Positions 12,007-23,919 are shown, counted from the first letter of the stretch. The stretch: DNA of 64,000 bases from Poa pratensis (GCA_947311845.1 CAMZMU010000034.1:84064079-84128078), one strand, 5' to 3'. The notes: a model not told the origin generated them from the sequence alone. A program made the numbers and translations.

Positions 12007-12660
12007 CGTCATGAACCTGAACCATCCTGGCCTTCAAAGCAAGATTGGGTTTAGTGATTCCATGAGCTCAAGATTCTCATGGAGATGAACTCACTCAACA
12101 CATCATTTGAGGACAAGGTGTGGAAGAGTCCAGTCTTGGACAAATCACTGAAAACATGTTATTGTCAAATGGCATGATGGGTTTGATAAACTTGCGCTTG
12201 ATCCAATTTTCAACCGTGTTCTTGCTTCCATTATCCCTCGAAGAGACCACATAAGCCGTGATTCTTTGGCAGATTTCTTCAGGGGACTCATATTCATGCA
12301 TAACAAACTCATTGACTTCAACTCGGATAACATCAAACTTGGAGTGTTGGATTCCTTAGCTGCCCATGAACAACTTGTCGAGATGATCCAAGCTTCTTTA
12401 GCGGTAAACAAGGGATGAATGTCAGCAATGTTCACCGAGGTCAAACATTGTAGCCTCCTTCATCCTAGAAAGGGGTTGTACTCCTTCCCTCTCTCCCACG
12501 GTGGCGGGTTGGAGCGCCGTAGCCCAGTCCCCTGGATTGGACCGGGCCTCCTAAGAGAAGGATATGAAGGTCTTGTCATGACGGCACAAGACACGCCCGT
12601 GATGTGCCGACGTATGTGATTGTGTGGAAAACGAGGCAACCCCACAAGTGTTTGTCTGTA

Positions 12661-12690
12661 CCTGTACGACCGTGACGAAGGTCGTACAGG
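12661..12690. other. Perfect 11-bp hairpin
   Basis: CCTGTACGACC at 12661-12671 is followed after 8 nt by its exact reverse complement at 12680-12690. There is no run of T after it and no known function. It could be an old transposon footprint or a chance palindrome. Confidence 0.7.
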
Positions 12691-13004
12691 CTGGAAAGAA
12701 AAGGAGAGAGAGATAAGGAGTGGAGTAGATCCCCTCCTCACTACTAGGAAACTAGCTATAGATAGAAATGGATTCTGTGGCACATATAAAAGTGCGTGCG
12801 CCATGAAAATATTTCTGTGACGCATAAAAAAAATATGCGCCACAGAAATTTTGGAATTCTGTGGTGCACGTAAACCACATATGCGCCACAGAAATACACA
12901 TTTCTGTGGCGCATGTGGATGTGCGCCAACTAAATACACATTTCTGTGGCGCACATTGATATGCGCCACAGAAATACAAATTTCAGTGGCGCATATTGCG
13001 CCAC

Positions 13005-13360
13005 AAAAGTTTCAAAAGGAAATTCAATTTTTTTAAAAAATCCAAAAAAAATCAAAAAATCCAGAAAACTTCAAAACATCCAAAAAAATCAACAAATCCA
13101 AATTTTTTGAAAATTTAAGAAAAATGTAATTTTTTTAAAATGACAAAAAAATAAAGAAATTCAAAAAAAATAAAAATTTCGAGGAATTCTAAATTTTTAG
13201 AAATTTTTTAAAAAACTAATTTTTTATTTTTTTGTCATTTAAAAAAATGCATTTTTTCTTAAAATTTTGAATTTTTTGGATTTGTTATTTTTTTGGATTT
13301 TTTGAATTTTTTGAAATTTTTGAAATTTTTGAATTTCCTTTTGAAACTTTTGAAGTTTTT
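13005..13360. repeat. AT-rich inverted repeat inside the CACTA element
   Basis: AAAAGTTTCAAAAGGAAATTCAA near 13008 reappears in reverse complement (TTGAATTTCCTTTTGAAACT) near 13331. The sequence between is oligo-A/oligo-T, so the segment can fold into a long imperfect hairpin. It sits just inside the left subterminal repeats. The ORF at 13239-13433 is a product of this low complexity. Confidence 0.7.
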
Positions 13361-13596
13361 GATTTTTTTCGAAATTTAAAAACACACATATATACACATA
13401 CCACACATAAACTACACACACAACTACACACATATATACACATACAAGGCTTAATAGGATTGATATGATACTTATATAAGGATAGCTGAATTGAATAGAA
13501 CTTAGAACTTAAGCGTGCTTGTGTTGGAGCAATCTGACGATGGGTGACCTAGTGGGAAGTCATCATTTGAGATATGTTTGCAATGTTATTAGATGT

Positions 13597-15318
13597 TGAT
13601 GATCCCGAAGAGCAAGTCTTGATGCCTGCACAAATAACGGGATTTAGGTTGAGACTCCAAGTGCAGAGTGTATAGTATAGTGGAAGACAGTTTTCCCCAC
13701 GAGGGGTGACTCGAGGGTTTAATATCGAACTCTCGGGGAATCTGAAGTGGTAGATTTATCTTCTTATCCTTCTTTTGGTTACCTACAAAACAAGGTTAGA
13801 TGTTTTGGTCCTCAACCTCACCTGTGGTTGTCAAGCACAAATTGTAAGAATGATATCAGGATAGTTATGCAATGCAAACAGGAAATAAATATGCAATGAT
13901 GGTGGATGCAATGGTAAATGATATTTTTGGGTTTTTAAATGATGTATGCAAGATGAAAAGTATTTTTGTATTTTCGGATTTAATGATGGATGAAAATATA
14001 AAAGTGGTATATGGTGTTGGAAAGGTGTTTCTTATGATTAAAAATGGACTGTGGTTCATGGTTTCACAAATGCACTCTCTCTTTATAAAGTGCTAGACAA
14101 TGGAACACACAAAGTTAACATATGAGATTGCAACACAGGGTTTGATAACAAGTTATTTAGATATATGGGCATCACGTCCTAACATAGAGATCTTTTGGTT
14201 ATTAACCTCTCTTATACTCCACCAAGATGCGAACTAAATCATAACACCTTAGTAATTAAGATAACTCAGAGTATAGCAATAAGTATCATGACATGAAGTG
14301 AAAATAAGAACATGCTAGATCTAGTCATGGAGTAGTGGCAATGGTCACGCCCACATCCCCGGTAGCATGGTATTTTAGTTTATCCCTAGTGAGGTAACAA
14401 AGTAAGGTAAAGATACCAAAGTGGATCGCAGAACTTTCTCTCACGTTCACTGCACTAGCCACCCCCCGTTACTCCAACTAATGCACACGTTCCCCTCACA
14501 CGCTCTCATAAACATGCTTGATCAAAACAAGTAGACAAGAACGGGGTACATAATATGCATCTATACTCATAACTGAAACAAATATTGCAATCTCAAACAT
14601 ATATTAACTCATAAAGATCCACCACAAAGGTATTACAACGGTGACCGTAATCATGTTCAGCAGCTCATACGATACTAATTAGTGAAGCTCAAGAGAGGAG
14701 AGATACATAAGTTACTTCCACAAACCCATAGTCCAGAGGTGGACTACTCCCTCTTCATCATGGAGACGGTGGAGAAGTCGATGGAGAAGGTGGAGACCAC
14801 GCCGGCAGCGCCCCGCCGGAGTTTTCCCCCTCCAATCTGCAGCTCCTGATCTCCGTTTTGGTGTTTCTGCGGCGCTTCTTCCAGAGAACGACGGGGGACC
14901 TTTTTTATAGGCGTTTTTAGGTCAAGACGAAGGCGGTGGAGCGAAGATCGACGGCAACGGAGCCACGAGGCCCAAACGGGTGGGTCCCACGCGGCCACAG
15001 TACCTGGCCGCGTGGGCCAGGCCCGTTTGGCCCTCGGGTCTCCGTTTGCTTGCTTCCTTTTTCCGTAGTCCTTCTTCCTTCCAAATATTGACGCCCGTAA
15101 ATTTCCAGGTGATTTCGTTGACGTTTGGGTCCCTGAAACATTAAAATACAAAACTAGGGTTTTCTGCCTGTGCAGGGTTAATTCCAAATAAATGGAAAAA
15201 CTATGAAGTATTCTCAAAAATCATGATAAAACATTGATATAACCCTTATATGATGCAAATATGATTGGAATATAAGCAATTAAAGTGCAAAGTTCATGTA
15301 TGCATTTTACATGCATCA
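13597..15318. mobile_element. LTR element (solo LTR candidate) nested in the CACTA element
   Basis: It starts TGATGATCCCGAAG and ends TTTACATGCATCA. A perfect 5-bp target duplication GATGT flanks it (13592-13596 and 15319-15323). The 1722 bp hold no polyprotein or primer-binding site. The GC-rich 14740-15217 stretch lies near one end and encodes only an unrecognised minus ORF. It is nested, so it is younger than the CACTA insertion at 12739-15591. Its general make-up resembles the LTR at 10253-11750, but I could not align them as one family by eye. Confidence 0.88.
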
Positions 15319-15594
15319 GATGTTCAAAAAATTCAAATATTTAGATTTTTCCAAATTATTTCATTTTTTGTTTTTTCCTGATTTTTTTTTAATTTTTGAA
15401 CCTTTTTAATTTTTTTTGAGAATTCTGTGGCACATATCGTGTGGATGCGCCACAGAAATGTGAGAATTCAGTGGCGCATGTAGATAAGCGCCAAAGAAAT
15501 AAAATTTAGTGGCGTGAATCTGTGACACATCCAATATGCGCCACAGAATTCCAAAAAGGTGCGCCACTGAATAGCTAGTTTCCTAGTGGTGCCT

Positions 15595-16690
15595 GATTAT
15601 CTCTCTCCCAACTAGTTCCACCTCCTTCGTCGGTCGAGACTTCAGTCACTAGTTCTGGGTTGCGATAAACGCCACAGTTTAAGTAGACAAAAGGCACTCG
15701 AGAATAGGAATTTCGTGATGATTCTTTCATAAGGCTTCATGGTAGGTGTAGGAGATGGTTAATTAAGGCATGATCCCACCATAAGTTTCATGTATGCATC
15801 CCCTCTTGATAGTACGGTAAACTAGCTACAAACCAAAATAAAAAACGCCGGCCTCCCGCTCTTTTCTCTTTTTTCTCTTAGGGGTTCCACCAATCAAGTA
15901 GCTTCTTCTTTGAATATATCTGTAGTGCTTAACTAAAAGATTAGATACCGAAAAGTTGTCATTAAACATGATCAAAACACACTTTGAGAGGGGAAATCCC
16001 TTTCAAGTAGGTACTAGGGTTTTTTAAGCAGCTACGTGGGTCACGTTTTGCATCCACGGTCAGCAGACAAGTTCGAACCCTCGGCTAGGTCCGCCGTCAT
16101 TAGTGACTTGTGATTTGTGATTTGTTTCAGCAACGGCTTGTTCACTGTAATGTTAACTTTGTGGTTAATCGTGATGATTTGGAGGATTATGTGCAGGCTT
16201 ATATCTGTTTCAGAACCCGTTAGAAACAGCCGTGAGACACAACACGGCATGGAAACACAACCGTGGATGATAGGTGGGGTCCAGGAACCAACCGCTCGGT
16301 CGTAACTAGTCAAATGAGGCAAACATGGCAGGATGACAAAAATTCGCAACGTTCTACGTGACCAAGACCTGTTTCGTCGAAGGAAACTGAGATCAAACTG
16401 GGCTAATGGGCCACGGACGAATATCTACGACATAAAATGTGTGAAACGTCGCGCGCAACCGGCCTATTAAGGAAAGACCCAAAACGTCGAGAGCAAAATA
16501 ACCTTTTTTTCAGCCGTCCGCAACAAAAACACTCGACGTTATCGAAACGTCGCCACAGAAACGTCCTGGATCGCCGGATATTTGGTAGTGTTCCCTCATA
16601 TACAACAGTTGCATTTTTGCTGAGTTGTTTCCTATTTCCTTTTTTTCTATGATGAAAGATTCGTTTTTTAGCACTAAAAGAAGGACCATA
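15595..16690. other. Gene-free stretch
   Basis: No gene or clear element. ORFs at 16041-16349 and 16403-16720 (minus) overlap plus-strand ORFs and show no recognisable domain. Confidence 0.4.
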
Positions 16691-16695
16691 TATAG

Positions 16696-17110
16696 TGTTG
16701 GAGGTATGCCCTAGATACAATAATATTTAGTTATTATTTACCTCCAAGTTTATTATTAAAGTTTATATCATTATGCTACAACTACATTGGCAATTGAATA
16801 GTGAGTATTCAAAGGAAAACCTCCAATGCACGTGTAGAGATATAGAAAACATCATAGTGTTCCTAGTCTTTTCTCTAAGACTAGCTTATCTTGTTGTTAG
16901 ATGATCATGTTTTTTTGATCATGGACTTTGTATAAGTCACACAACTATAACATTTAATTTTAAATGATCACGTTTTCCTGAGCAGAGCTTAGCTATATTT
17001 CGACAAACACAAGATCTTCCGCAACGGTGTTTGTAAGTATTCTAGATCTAGCATTATGGGGTGCGGCGTATCTTCATAGAATATATCTTGGCGGTTATGT
17101 TACAACAAAA
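16696..17110. mobile_element. Probable copia LTR remnant (BARE/Angela-like start)
   Basis: TGTTGGAGGTATGCCCTAG at 16696 closely matches the start of the BARE/Angela-like solo LTR at 32485 (TGTTGGAAATATGCCCTAAA). It continues with ACAATAATA then TTATTATT. I could not find the matching right end or a target duplication, so it appears truncated and the right boundary is approximate. Confidence 0.55.
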
Positions 17111-17324
17111 TTTTAAATTCTACATGTAACCCAATACATAGAGCACAACAATAGAAGAGAGGCTAGGTTCGACTACTTTCTTTTTAAGGGAAAGAAAACA
17201 GTGATAAGGCCCAACCCCAAATAACAACGGATCGACGACCCTCAACCCGGTAGTTTTTTCCGAGGAAAGCAGCTGACGGATGTCAACGTTTGTATGACGT
17301 TTACAATTAAATATTTTATATACT

Positions 17325-18330
17325 ATCTTCAATATACCATGTTCATGAATATCTAATGTACATAATTAAAAATAGAATTAATATAAAAATATTAATATAC
17401 ATGGTTGTCAAATTGTTCTAATGTTTATTATTACAAGACATTTACTTATGGTAAACTGAAAGAAATATTTTGTCAGAAAATTTATTTTATTTTTAAACTA
17501 AAATTTGGGATGTTTGAGAAAGACTTTGATACAAGAAATTACATTATAAATCATAGCAAGACACTCCACAAATCAGTTTATGCCTCTAAATGTATCTTTT
17601 TTTCCGGAGAGTGTCATAGTGTGTTTATTTGTGTCCTTCCCATGATGGTATCAACCCTTAAATATCTATAGAATTTGGCATAGTGTTTTAGAGTTTATGA
17701 CTTGATAGACGAGTTTCTAGAGTACAAGACCATCGAATTTAGGTGTAACTAGATAGTACTAACCTGCATGCCTCTCTTTTGCTTTTGCTGGGTAGCGGTA
17801 CGTGTTCATTCTTGTGATGGGCGCCGTCTTTTTCAGCTTTCACTTGGACGAGCTTTCAATTGAACTATTGCAAGACAAGGAGTCCGACCGAGAATAGACA
17901 TATTGGTGTCACTCTCACTCTCAGTAGCCAGGGTCAAGTGGAGTATATACTCGGATGTGGCACATGCTTGAACACGACGTCCTGTTGCAAGTAGCTGATG
18001 AATAGTATGCCGCAAGTCTGGTGTTCGATCATGTAGGCCTTTTTAAAAAAAAATTCCACATCGTTTGTTGTTGAAATTGAGCATGTATGTTGCTACAATA
18101 TATCTGTAACCTCGATCAGCACATTCATTGTTCAGCGTGCAAGATACTGGAGAAAGCGTATGCATGCATCCATGCATGTTTTGAAATAGTCGAGACAAAT
18201 TGTATTTCCATGGGCTGGAGAACGTGCGTGTGCTAGCTCCTCCATACTAATTTTCAGCTAATTAATTCAGGTTTGACTTATCAGTTTATAAAATAAGAAG
18301 TGCCAAAACGTGGCAATGCATTTTAATACT
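17325..18330. repeat. Segment R, copy 2
   Basis: A long copy of the ERF 3' flank segment. It runs from CCATGTTCATGAATA through GTGTTTATTTGTGTCCTT, GAACTATTGCAAGACAAGGA, GGCACATGCTTGAACACGAC, TCGTTTGTTGTTGAAATTGA and TTCAGCGTGCAAGATACTG to GGCAATGCATTTTAATACT. It is nearly identical to copy 4 (29150-30110). Where copy 4 continues toward an ERF gene, copy 2 stops at 18330 and is followed by transposon sequence. Confidence 0.85.
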
Positions 18331-18955
18331 CCCTCCATTTTTATTTACTTCGCGTTCCTGGTTTTTTCAAGGTTAAACTTTTCAAAATTTGACAAAGTAT
18401 GTACGAAAAAAATATCAACATCTATAATTTTAAATATATATAATATAAAAATATATCTTATGAAGATTACAATAATATTATTTTCTTTGCAAATGTTTAT
18501 ATTTTTTTCAATATATTTGGTCAAACTTCATAATTTTTTTCAATCTTATGGAGCTCCACGGCGGCGCAGGCTCATCCGGGGACAGGAATCGACGACGAAT
18601 GAAATGGGCAGGGAGCGGTCCTTGGTGGGGTGGGGATAGAGAGAGTTGAGAGGTGGAGCAGCGTGGATGGTGGAGGCTGGGCACGGCGTCGCCGTCGGTG
18701 GCCGATAGAACGAGCTAGGGCAGTGAGGACTGAGGACGACAGGTTCAGCTGTCGGTAGCGCAAGCGGCCACCAGAAGCGTCTCGCGACGGGGAGGAAGAC
18801 GCTAGCGATTTACTTATTCCTTTTTTTTATTCCCGATAGCGACTGGAATAAGCGTCGCGCGATGTAGACCTAGGACGCTAGCGATATCTACGTTTTTTCT
18901 GATTTATTTTTATTTCTCTAAGCGCCCAACTAAGCGACTCCCAACGTACATGCTC
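18331..18955. mobile_element. Truncated Stowaway-type end and a Harbinger-type end, nested remnants
   Basis: TACTCCCTCCATTTTTATTTACT at 18328 is a typical Stowaway left terminus, but no matching right terminus follows. From about 18550 the sequence becomes GC-rich. It ends at 18955 with CCCAACGTACATGCTC immediately before TTA, which looks like the right end of another Harbinger-type element with GAGCATG termini. Left boundaries are not defined. These remnants occupy the place expected for an ERF copy. Confidence 0.5.
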
Positions 18956-19647
18956 TTAGAGCATCCACAATGAGGCGCTTATCTGCCGATCGCCAGGGTC
19001 AAAATCCCGGCCGATCGACGGTTGGGCTAGCGAATCCCGGGCGCCAGACGCATGTAGTTTCGCCCGACGTCTCACTTTTTTTTCTCGCCGCGTGAAAACA
19101 GGAAGCATCCGGGCGCTAGGAACCACTGCATGCTGCGGGAATATAGCAGTTCGTTTGGTTAGATCAGCTGCCGAATAGTACTAGCTAGCTGACCCAATCA
19201 AACAATATCCAAACTAACAAACGGTAAAAAAAAAAATCCGAACCATAAATTTCGTGAGATAAACAAACCGTCACACCAACAAATTACAGATTACAAGTGT
19301 GCCGCATGAACTGCAACCAATAAAAATCAGTTGAGAACTGCATGGAAATCCTGATGTGATGATGTCAACCACTTGTTGAAATTAATTGTTGAACTTCATG
19401 GATAGATGAGGAAGGTCAAATGAATACCTGTATGGCCATATCCTTCGGCTTCCAACAGTAAAAATTTTACCACTAATTTTAGAAGTGCCAAGCATGCAGT
19501 GGATCGGAGGTGCCATTTGTAGAAATTCCATATGGCTTGACCTGCATGCAAAAGAGTTGCTATATATAATCCCAGTGCCATCTGACCACTCTTACAACTA
19601 CGCACACAGGTAATTTTGAGCACTTCTGCAATCACACTTTAGGAAGA

Positions 19648-20662
19648 TGGATTCAGAGCATACCGATTGGTACAGCCAACAAAATCCAGAGATGTTCCCA
19701 CCACCAAACTATCCTGTGCACTTGTCTTCCTACCCAACTATGCCCCAGTAGGATGACTATACTAGTTATGCTCCATATAGTTCATCATCACACGTTCAAA
19801 ACAATGGAGGAGGTAATGTAGAAGAAGAAGACGAAGATGAAGACGAAGTGAAGGAGGTTGGCGAAGAGGAATTCAAAGGCCGGCGTCTTTCTTGGACTGA
19901 AGAAGACGATATTCGACTGGTTAGTACAATTTTATGTTATTTGTTCGTGTTGGCTTAAATGTGCAATCCTGAATTGAAGCTCATACTTGGATGCAGATTA
20001 GTGCATGGCTGAACAACTCGATCGATTCAATGGAAGGAAACAACAAAAAGGGTGACGTGTACTGGAAGAATGTTGCTGCAGATTATAACAAGCATAGTCC
20101 ACCCGGTAGAAAAAGGAACATAAAAAACTGTAAGGATCATTGGGGCAAAACAAATAAGAAGGTTGTGTGCTTTCATGGTATACATTGTCGCCTTAAAAAT
20201 GCATACGCTAGCGGCCGGTGCGACTTGCAGCTGATGGGACAAGCTTTAGCCATGTACAAGAAGGAGAATGGCTCGAACTTCAACCATGTATACTGGTGGG
20301 ACAAGGTAAAGATACATCAGAAATGGAGTAGGACCTACCATGAGGTAACTAGTAAAGATAATGGGACTATCCATATTCGAATAGAAGAAGAGGATCGTCC
20401 CATTGGTTACCACCAGGGGAAAGAAAAAAAGAAAAATAAAGGCAAGGGCGTTGAATCTTCGGATGATATAATTTCTTCCGATGAAGTAAAACTGTACCAT
20501 GAGGCACAAGTACTAAGAGCTGAGTTAGGAAAGACAAAACAACGATCTAAATTGGCCAGCGATTACAAGGATCTAGTTTTAGCTGACACATCTTCCATGG
20601 ATCCGGATCAAAGGAAGGAACATGCCCGAGCTATTAAATTCTTCGCTGATCAGCTATTTTGA
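19648..20662 (+). pseudogene. Harbinger ORF1 (Myb/SANT-like DNA-binding protein), with in-frame stop
   Basis: Exon 1 starts at 19648 (MDSEHTDWYSQQNPEMF) and ends near 19920 with RRLSWTEEDDIRLV before a GT. Exon 2 begins after an AG near 19995 (ISAWLNNSIDSMEGNNKKGD) and ends at 20662. This is the trihelix/SANT-like protein that PIF/Harbinger elements encode next to their transposase; in host annotations it is often called glutathione S-transferase T3-like or NAM-associated. A TAG interrupts exon 1 near 19748 (TMPQ, stop, DDYTSY), so the product is truncated unless the stop is read through. A coiled-coil-like C-terminus (EAQVLRAELGKTKQ) is visible. Inferred role: helping transposase bind or enter the nucleus. 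Confidence 0.85.
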
Positions 20663-20896
20663 GACAGCGACCTGGAGCCAGGCATCGTCGGATTTATGCA
20701 GATTTTGGGGTTGAAGAGGGCGGAGGAGCTGAGAGACAGAGTGAGCTGAGAGAGAGGATAGCTGTCGGTGGCTGTCCGTTTCGAGCGTTTTCCTCAGGTC
20801 GGTACTAGGCGCTTCAGATTCAGCGTTGGACAGGTCTCGGCGCTTACACAACGCTAACAAATGTTTTGCAATTCTTTTAGCGGCTAATTAAGCGCT

Positions 20897-21947
20897 TACA
20901 CGACGCTAACAAATGCTGCAAATAATGTGGTCACAAACTCGACAGTCTTGGAGGAGGAAAAATGGAGGCGTTTATGGAAGCTTGATGTATTACCAAGGGT
21001 ACGAACTTTTTGGTGGCGAGTTCTCAAAGGTATTATACCTGATTTCGCAACTCTCACCAGGAGGCATGTCATTGTTTTAAGTACCTGTCCGGTGTGTAAA
21101 TCAAGCTCTGAAACACTCTTACATGCGCTTGTTGAGTGCTCACATGCGCAGCGGTTCTGGACTGCTGCAAAGGAATACCTCAACATAAAACTGCCACGGT
21201 TACATCCAACAACGTGGGCAGATGATATATTGTGCTCTCTAAATGTTGAGGAGCAGAAGAAGGAAAAGATTATTTCAGTCATGTCAGCTATTTGGGACTC
21301 ACATAATAAATGGAGTCATGGTGATCAGGGATATGATCCAACAAAAACTGTCGAATCTGTGGCAGAAACACTTTATTTGCTTGATTCTCTGAAAGTGAAG
21401 AAGGCCAAACCGATATGTACATGTCATGGGCCGGAGGAAGGGGTCATCAAGATCAATTCTGATGGATCCATCAGGGAGGAAGATGGAGTGGCATCTACAG
21501 GAGGTGTTGCCCGTGATTCAGAGGTTTTCAAAGCCGCGTGGTGCAAGCTGTATAGAGGGATTTCTGAACCTCTTGTCATTGAAGATTTGGCATTAAGGGA
21601 TGCTGTGTTATTTGCGAAGGAAAACCTCTATGGAAAAGTTATTTTTGAATCAGATTGTGCAGAACTGGTTCGGTTATGGAACGAGAGGAATAATCAGAGG
21701 GCAATCATTGCTCCTCTACTTCAGGAGATTGAAGAACTCAGTATCCATTTTGTTAGTTTTTCTATTAAGCATGTTCGTAGGTCTGCCAACTCTGTAGCTC
21801 ATGAGTGCGCACGTTATGCTTGTGTGCATCGTGCCTCTATGGTGTGGTTGGGAGCTAGTCCCCAGTTTCTGAAACATTGTATTCAGGCTGACGGTGGTTC
21901 AGCTATTTTAAGTTAATAAAGTCGCAGGTGTTCTATCAAAAAAAAAA
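20897..21947 (+). mobile_element. 5'-truncated LINE inserted in the Harbinger element
   Basis: It carries the C-terminal part of a LINE ORF2 followed by a short 3' UTR (TTAATAAAGTCGCAGGTG) and a poly-A tract ending near 21949. AATTAAGCGCT before (20886-20896) and after (21948-21958) is a candidate target duplication. The exact left edge is uncertain because nearby Harbinger sequence is itself repetitive. The element has lost the endonuclease and nearly all of the reverse transcriptase. Confidence 0.85.
20927..21916 (+). pseudogene. LINE ORF2 C-terminal fragment: zf-RVT and RNase H domains
   Basis: The open frame has 329 codons. Residues about 10-95 match the reverse-transcriptase zinc-binding region (FWWRVLKGIIPDFATLTRR, then CPVCKSSSETLLHALVECSHA with its Cys/His spacing). 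Residues about 170-310 match the plant RVT_3 RNase H domain: INSDGSI supplies the first Asp, FESDCAELV a later acidic residue, and NSVAHECAR the final motif. Catalytic reverse transcription needs the missing N-terminal part, so this is a remnant. The long undamaged frame suggests a fairly recent insertion. Confidence 0.9.
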
Positions 21948-22062
21948 AATTAAGCGCTCCGCGTTGCGGACAGAGGCGCTAACCTGGAAACTATATTTTG
22001 TGGAATTATTTTTTATCACATATAAGCGTCTCCGTAGGCGTCTCCCACTGTGGATGCTCTTA

Positions 22063-22215
22063 TACCCACACGTCCAGGTAATTTCCAGCGTGGGATCCCT
22101 AATCTCGCGGTTTTGACTTTCTTTTGCCCGCAGGTCGCATAGGCTTTGACCTCTCAGCTGGTGTTTGTCCTGTTCCATGCACGCGGGCCTGACACTGCAG
22201 TCTCGATCCCTTCGC
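22063..22215. repeat. Orphan ERF 5' flank (second copy of 31225-31365)
   Basis: It shares with the DNA upstream of the intact ERF gene the ordered words GTCCAGGTA, TTCAGCGTGGGATCCC, GGTTTTGACTTT, CCCGCAGGT, GCATAGGCTTTGACCTCTCA and CCTGACACTGCAGTCTCG. It has no ERF gene beside it. The Harbinger element abuts it on the left, and a segment R copy lies beyond that. Confidence 0.85.
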
Positions 22216-23919
22216 TGCTGGCGTCTCACTCTCCTTAGAACATCTTCATCAGGGTCTCTCAAAATGTGCCTGGCATTCTTGAAATTGTGTGTCCAAACAC
22301 CCTTGAAAATGTGTCCGCTACGGCCTACGGAGATATGGATATATTCGGACTTCTTGAAATCCGCAGGCCCGGTCCTAAGATTTCACCATCTCAGTGTGAA
22401 ACTAATACTCGGAATTCATTAATAAAACTATAATAAGAATAATCAATAAATGCAATAGTTATCGTTATTAACAAAAAAAATAGTGTATCAAACAACAATA
22501 TTTATTTCAAATAATTTGTATATTACCTTAGAAACTTCTTCTCACATTTCTAGATGCAAAGTCATAAATGATTGTATCAATATCAATCTCATCCAATAAT
22601 ACTCGTCTAAATTACTCCAAGTGATCCTGTTACCCTTCAAAAATTTGTCCATAGAACTGCTATGTAATGCTATCAACTTCTTTACTCGTTTTCTCTTATT
22701 CCTTTTCTGACTACCGGATGGAGACTTTCTTGTTCATAGCCACGCTAAAAATAAGAAAAGTATAGACTACCTAACTAGAAAATTAGAGGACATCCAAAAT
22801 TCAGGATCCATCAATGATACCTTGTGTTATTCTTCAGTTCTAGGATCGCAGCGGGAGGCTACCTTGGGAATTTGAGCGATCGAATCAGGCAGCACAACGG
22901 CGGAAGCGCCCAGGTGAGACGAGATCCGATAGACTAGGCCGATCTGGACATGGTACCAAAATAATTACCTTTCGGTCAAATTATTTCAGCAATTTTAGTA
23001 CTACACATAAATTTAAAAACTATTTTGATTTTTTCAAATATTTAAATTAATTTTAAGAGAACATTTCGGTCATTTGTCTGAAACGAAAACCGAAATCACT
23101 GAAATTCACTGAATTTTAGTGATTTCAGTAGTGGACAAAATTTTGCCGAAACTGGAATTTGAAACACATCGGGACCAACTCACGTTTCACGAACAGGTAC
23201 AAGGGTTGCTGGTTCTTTTTCAGGGACACGTACGGAGTATGGAGTTTTTGTGTGGTTGATGCGCGAACCATCTACCACATATTTGGTGAACCGTTGTAGA
23301 TTGTTCTGTCATGCTGCTTTTACCACAGTAATTCTTACGTGGTAAAATCAGTTTTAGCCACGAGAAAAGGTCCTACCAAGAATTTTGGACGTGGTAAAAC
23401 CAATTCTAGTCTACTTTTGTATCTGCTAGAGTGCTAGCTTAATGTATCTGTTGTACCCGTTAGAGTGAAAAAGGTAATTTTGGATTATGTTTACTATTCT
23501 GCAATGTCAGAAACTAAATTTGTAATGTAATTTGTTGGATTTGGTATCTACTATTATTGAGTGCTACTTATTTGTAATGAATAGAACTTAATTAAGTATA
23601 TTTTTGTTTGTTTGATTTTCAATCTTTTTATTTTTCATTTCCTTCGTTAACTATGACTAGCAGACCTTTCTTGTTCTGAAGTATACCGCATTCGTAACAT
23701 GGGAAACTAGTCTATAGTTGCTTCATTTCTTGCGGTCATCAGTGAATTATTTGGTGTGGATTTGAGTATAAACCTGAAATTTTTCAATCTTTGGATTTTG
23801 CAATCTGTAGACTTTGCAAGTTAACAGTCAACATATTTTTCCTGCAAGTTTCGAGTCGATTGCAAGCACCTGATGATTTTTCAGATACATTATGTAAATC
23901 TTGTTATAAACGTTTCCCA
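22216..23919. other. Gene-free stretch
   Basis: No gene recognised. It contains AT-rich intergenic DNA with short ORFs only. Some words near 23340 (ACGTGGTAAAA, repeated as ACGTGGTAAAACCA near 23388) form a small direct repeat. Confidence 0.4.

Larger units (their letters stand above)
11756..12735. other. Gene-poor stretch with unassigned ORF
   Basis: A minus-strand ORF of 99 codons at 12145-12444 and an overlapping minus ORF at 12095-12301 have no domain that I recognise. Between the microsatellite and the CACTA element the composition is less AT-rich than the flanks, so part of an old element or captured transcript is possible. No gene is claimed. Confidence 0.35.
12739..15591. mobile_element. 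CACTA (En/Spm) transposon, non-autonomous
   Basis: The left end is CACTACTAGGAAACTAGCTA. The right end read inward is CACCACTAGGAAACTAGCTA, so the termini match at 19 of 20 positions. A 3-bp target duplication CCT flanks it (12736-12738 and 15592-15594), as expected for the superfamily. Subterminal regions at 12770-13010 and 15420-15570 carry clustered inverted and direct copies of TTCTGTGGCGCA / TGCGCCACAGAAAT, the usual transposase-binding arrays. No transposase reading frame remains. Part of its 2853 bp is a later LTR insertion at 13597-15318. Confidence 0.95.
18959..22059. mobile_element. PIF/Harbinger element, 3.1 kb, with ORF1 but no transposase
   Basis: The left terminus GAGCATCCACAATGAGGCGC and the right terminus read inward GAGCATCCACAGTGGGAGAC form imperfect inverted repeats. 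The 3-bp target duplication is TTA (18956-18958 and 22060-22062), as PIF/Harbinger requires. Inside are a two-exon ORF1-type gene (19648-20662) and a LINE fragment (about 20897-21947). No DDE transposase frame is present, so the element depends on a transposase made elsewhere. Confidence 0.92.

Noticed and set aside
11761..12088. Poly-Lys and poly-Phe ORFs
   Set aside because: They are translations of the (CTT)22 microsatellite.
13239..13433. Lys/Gln-rich small protein
   Set aside because: Low-complexity product of the AT-rich inverted repeat inside the CACTA element.
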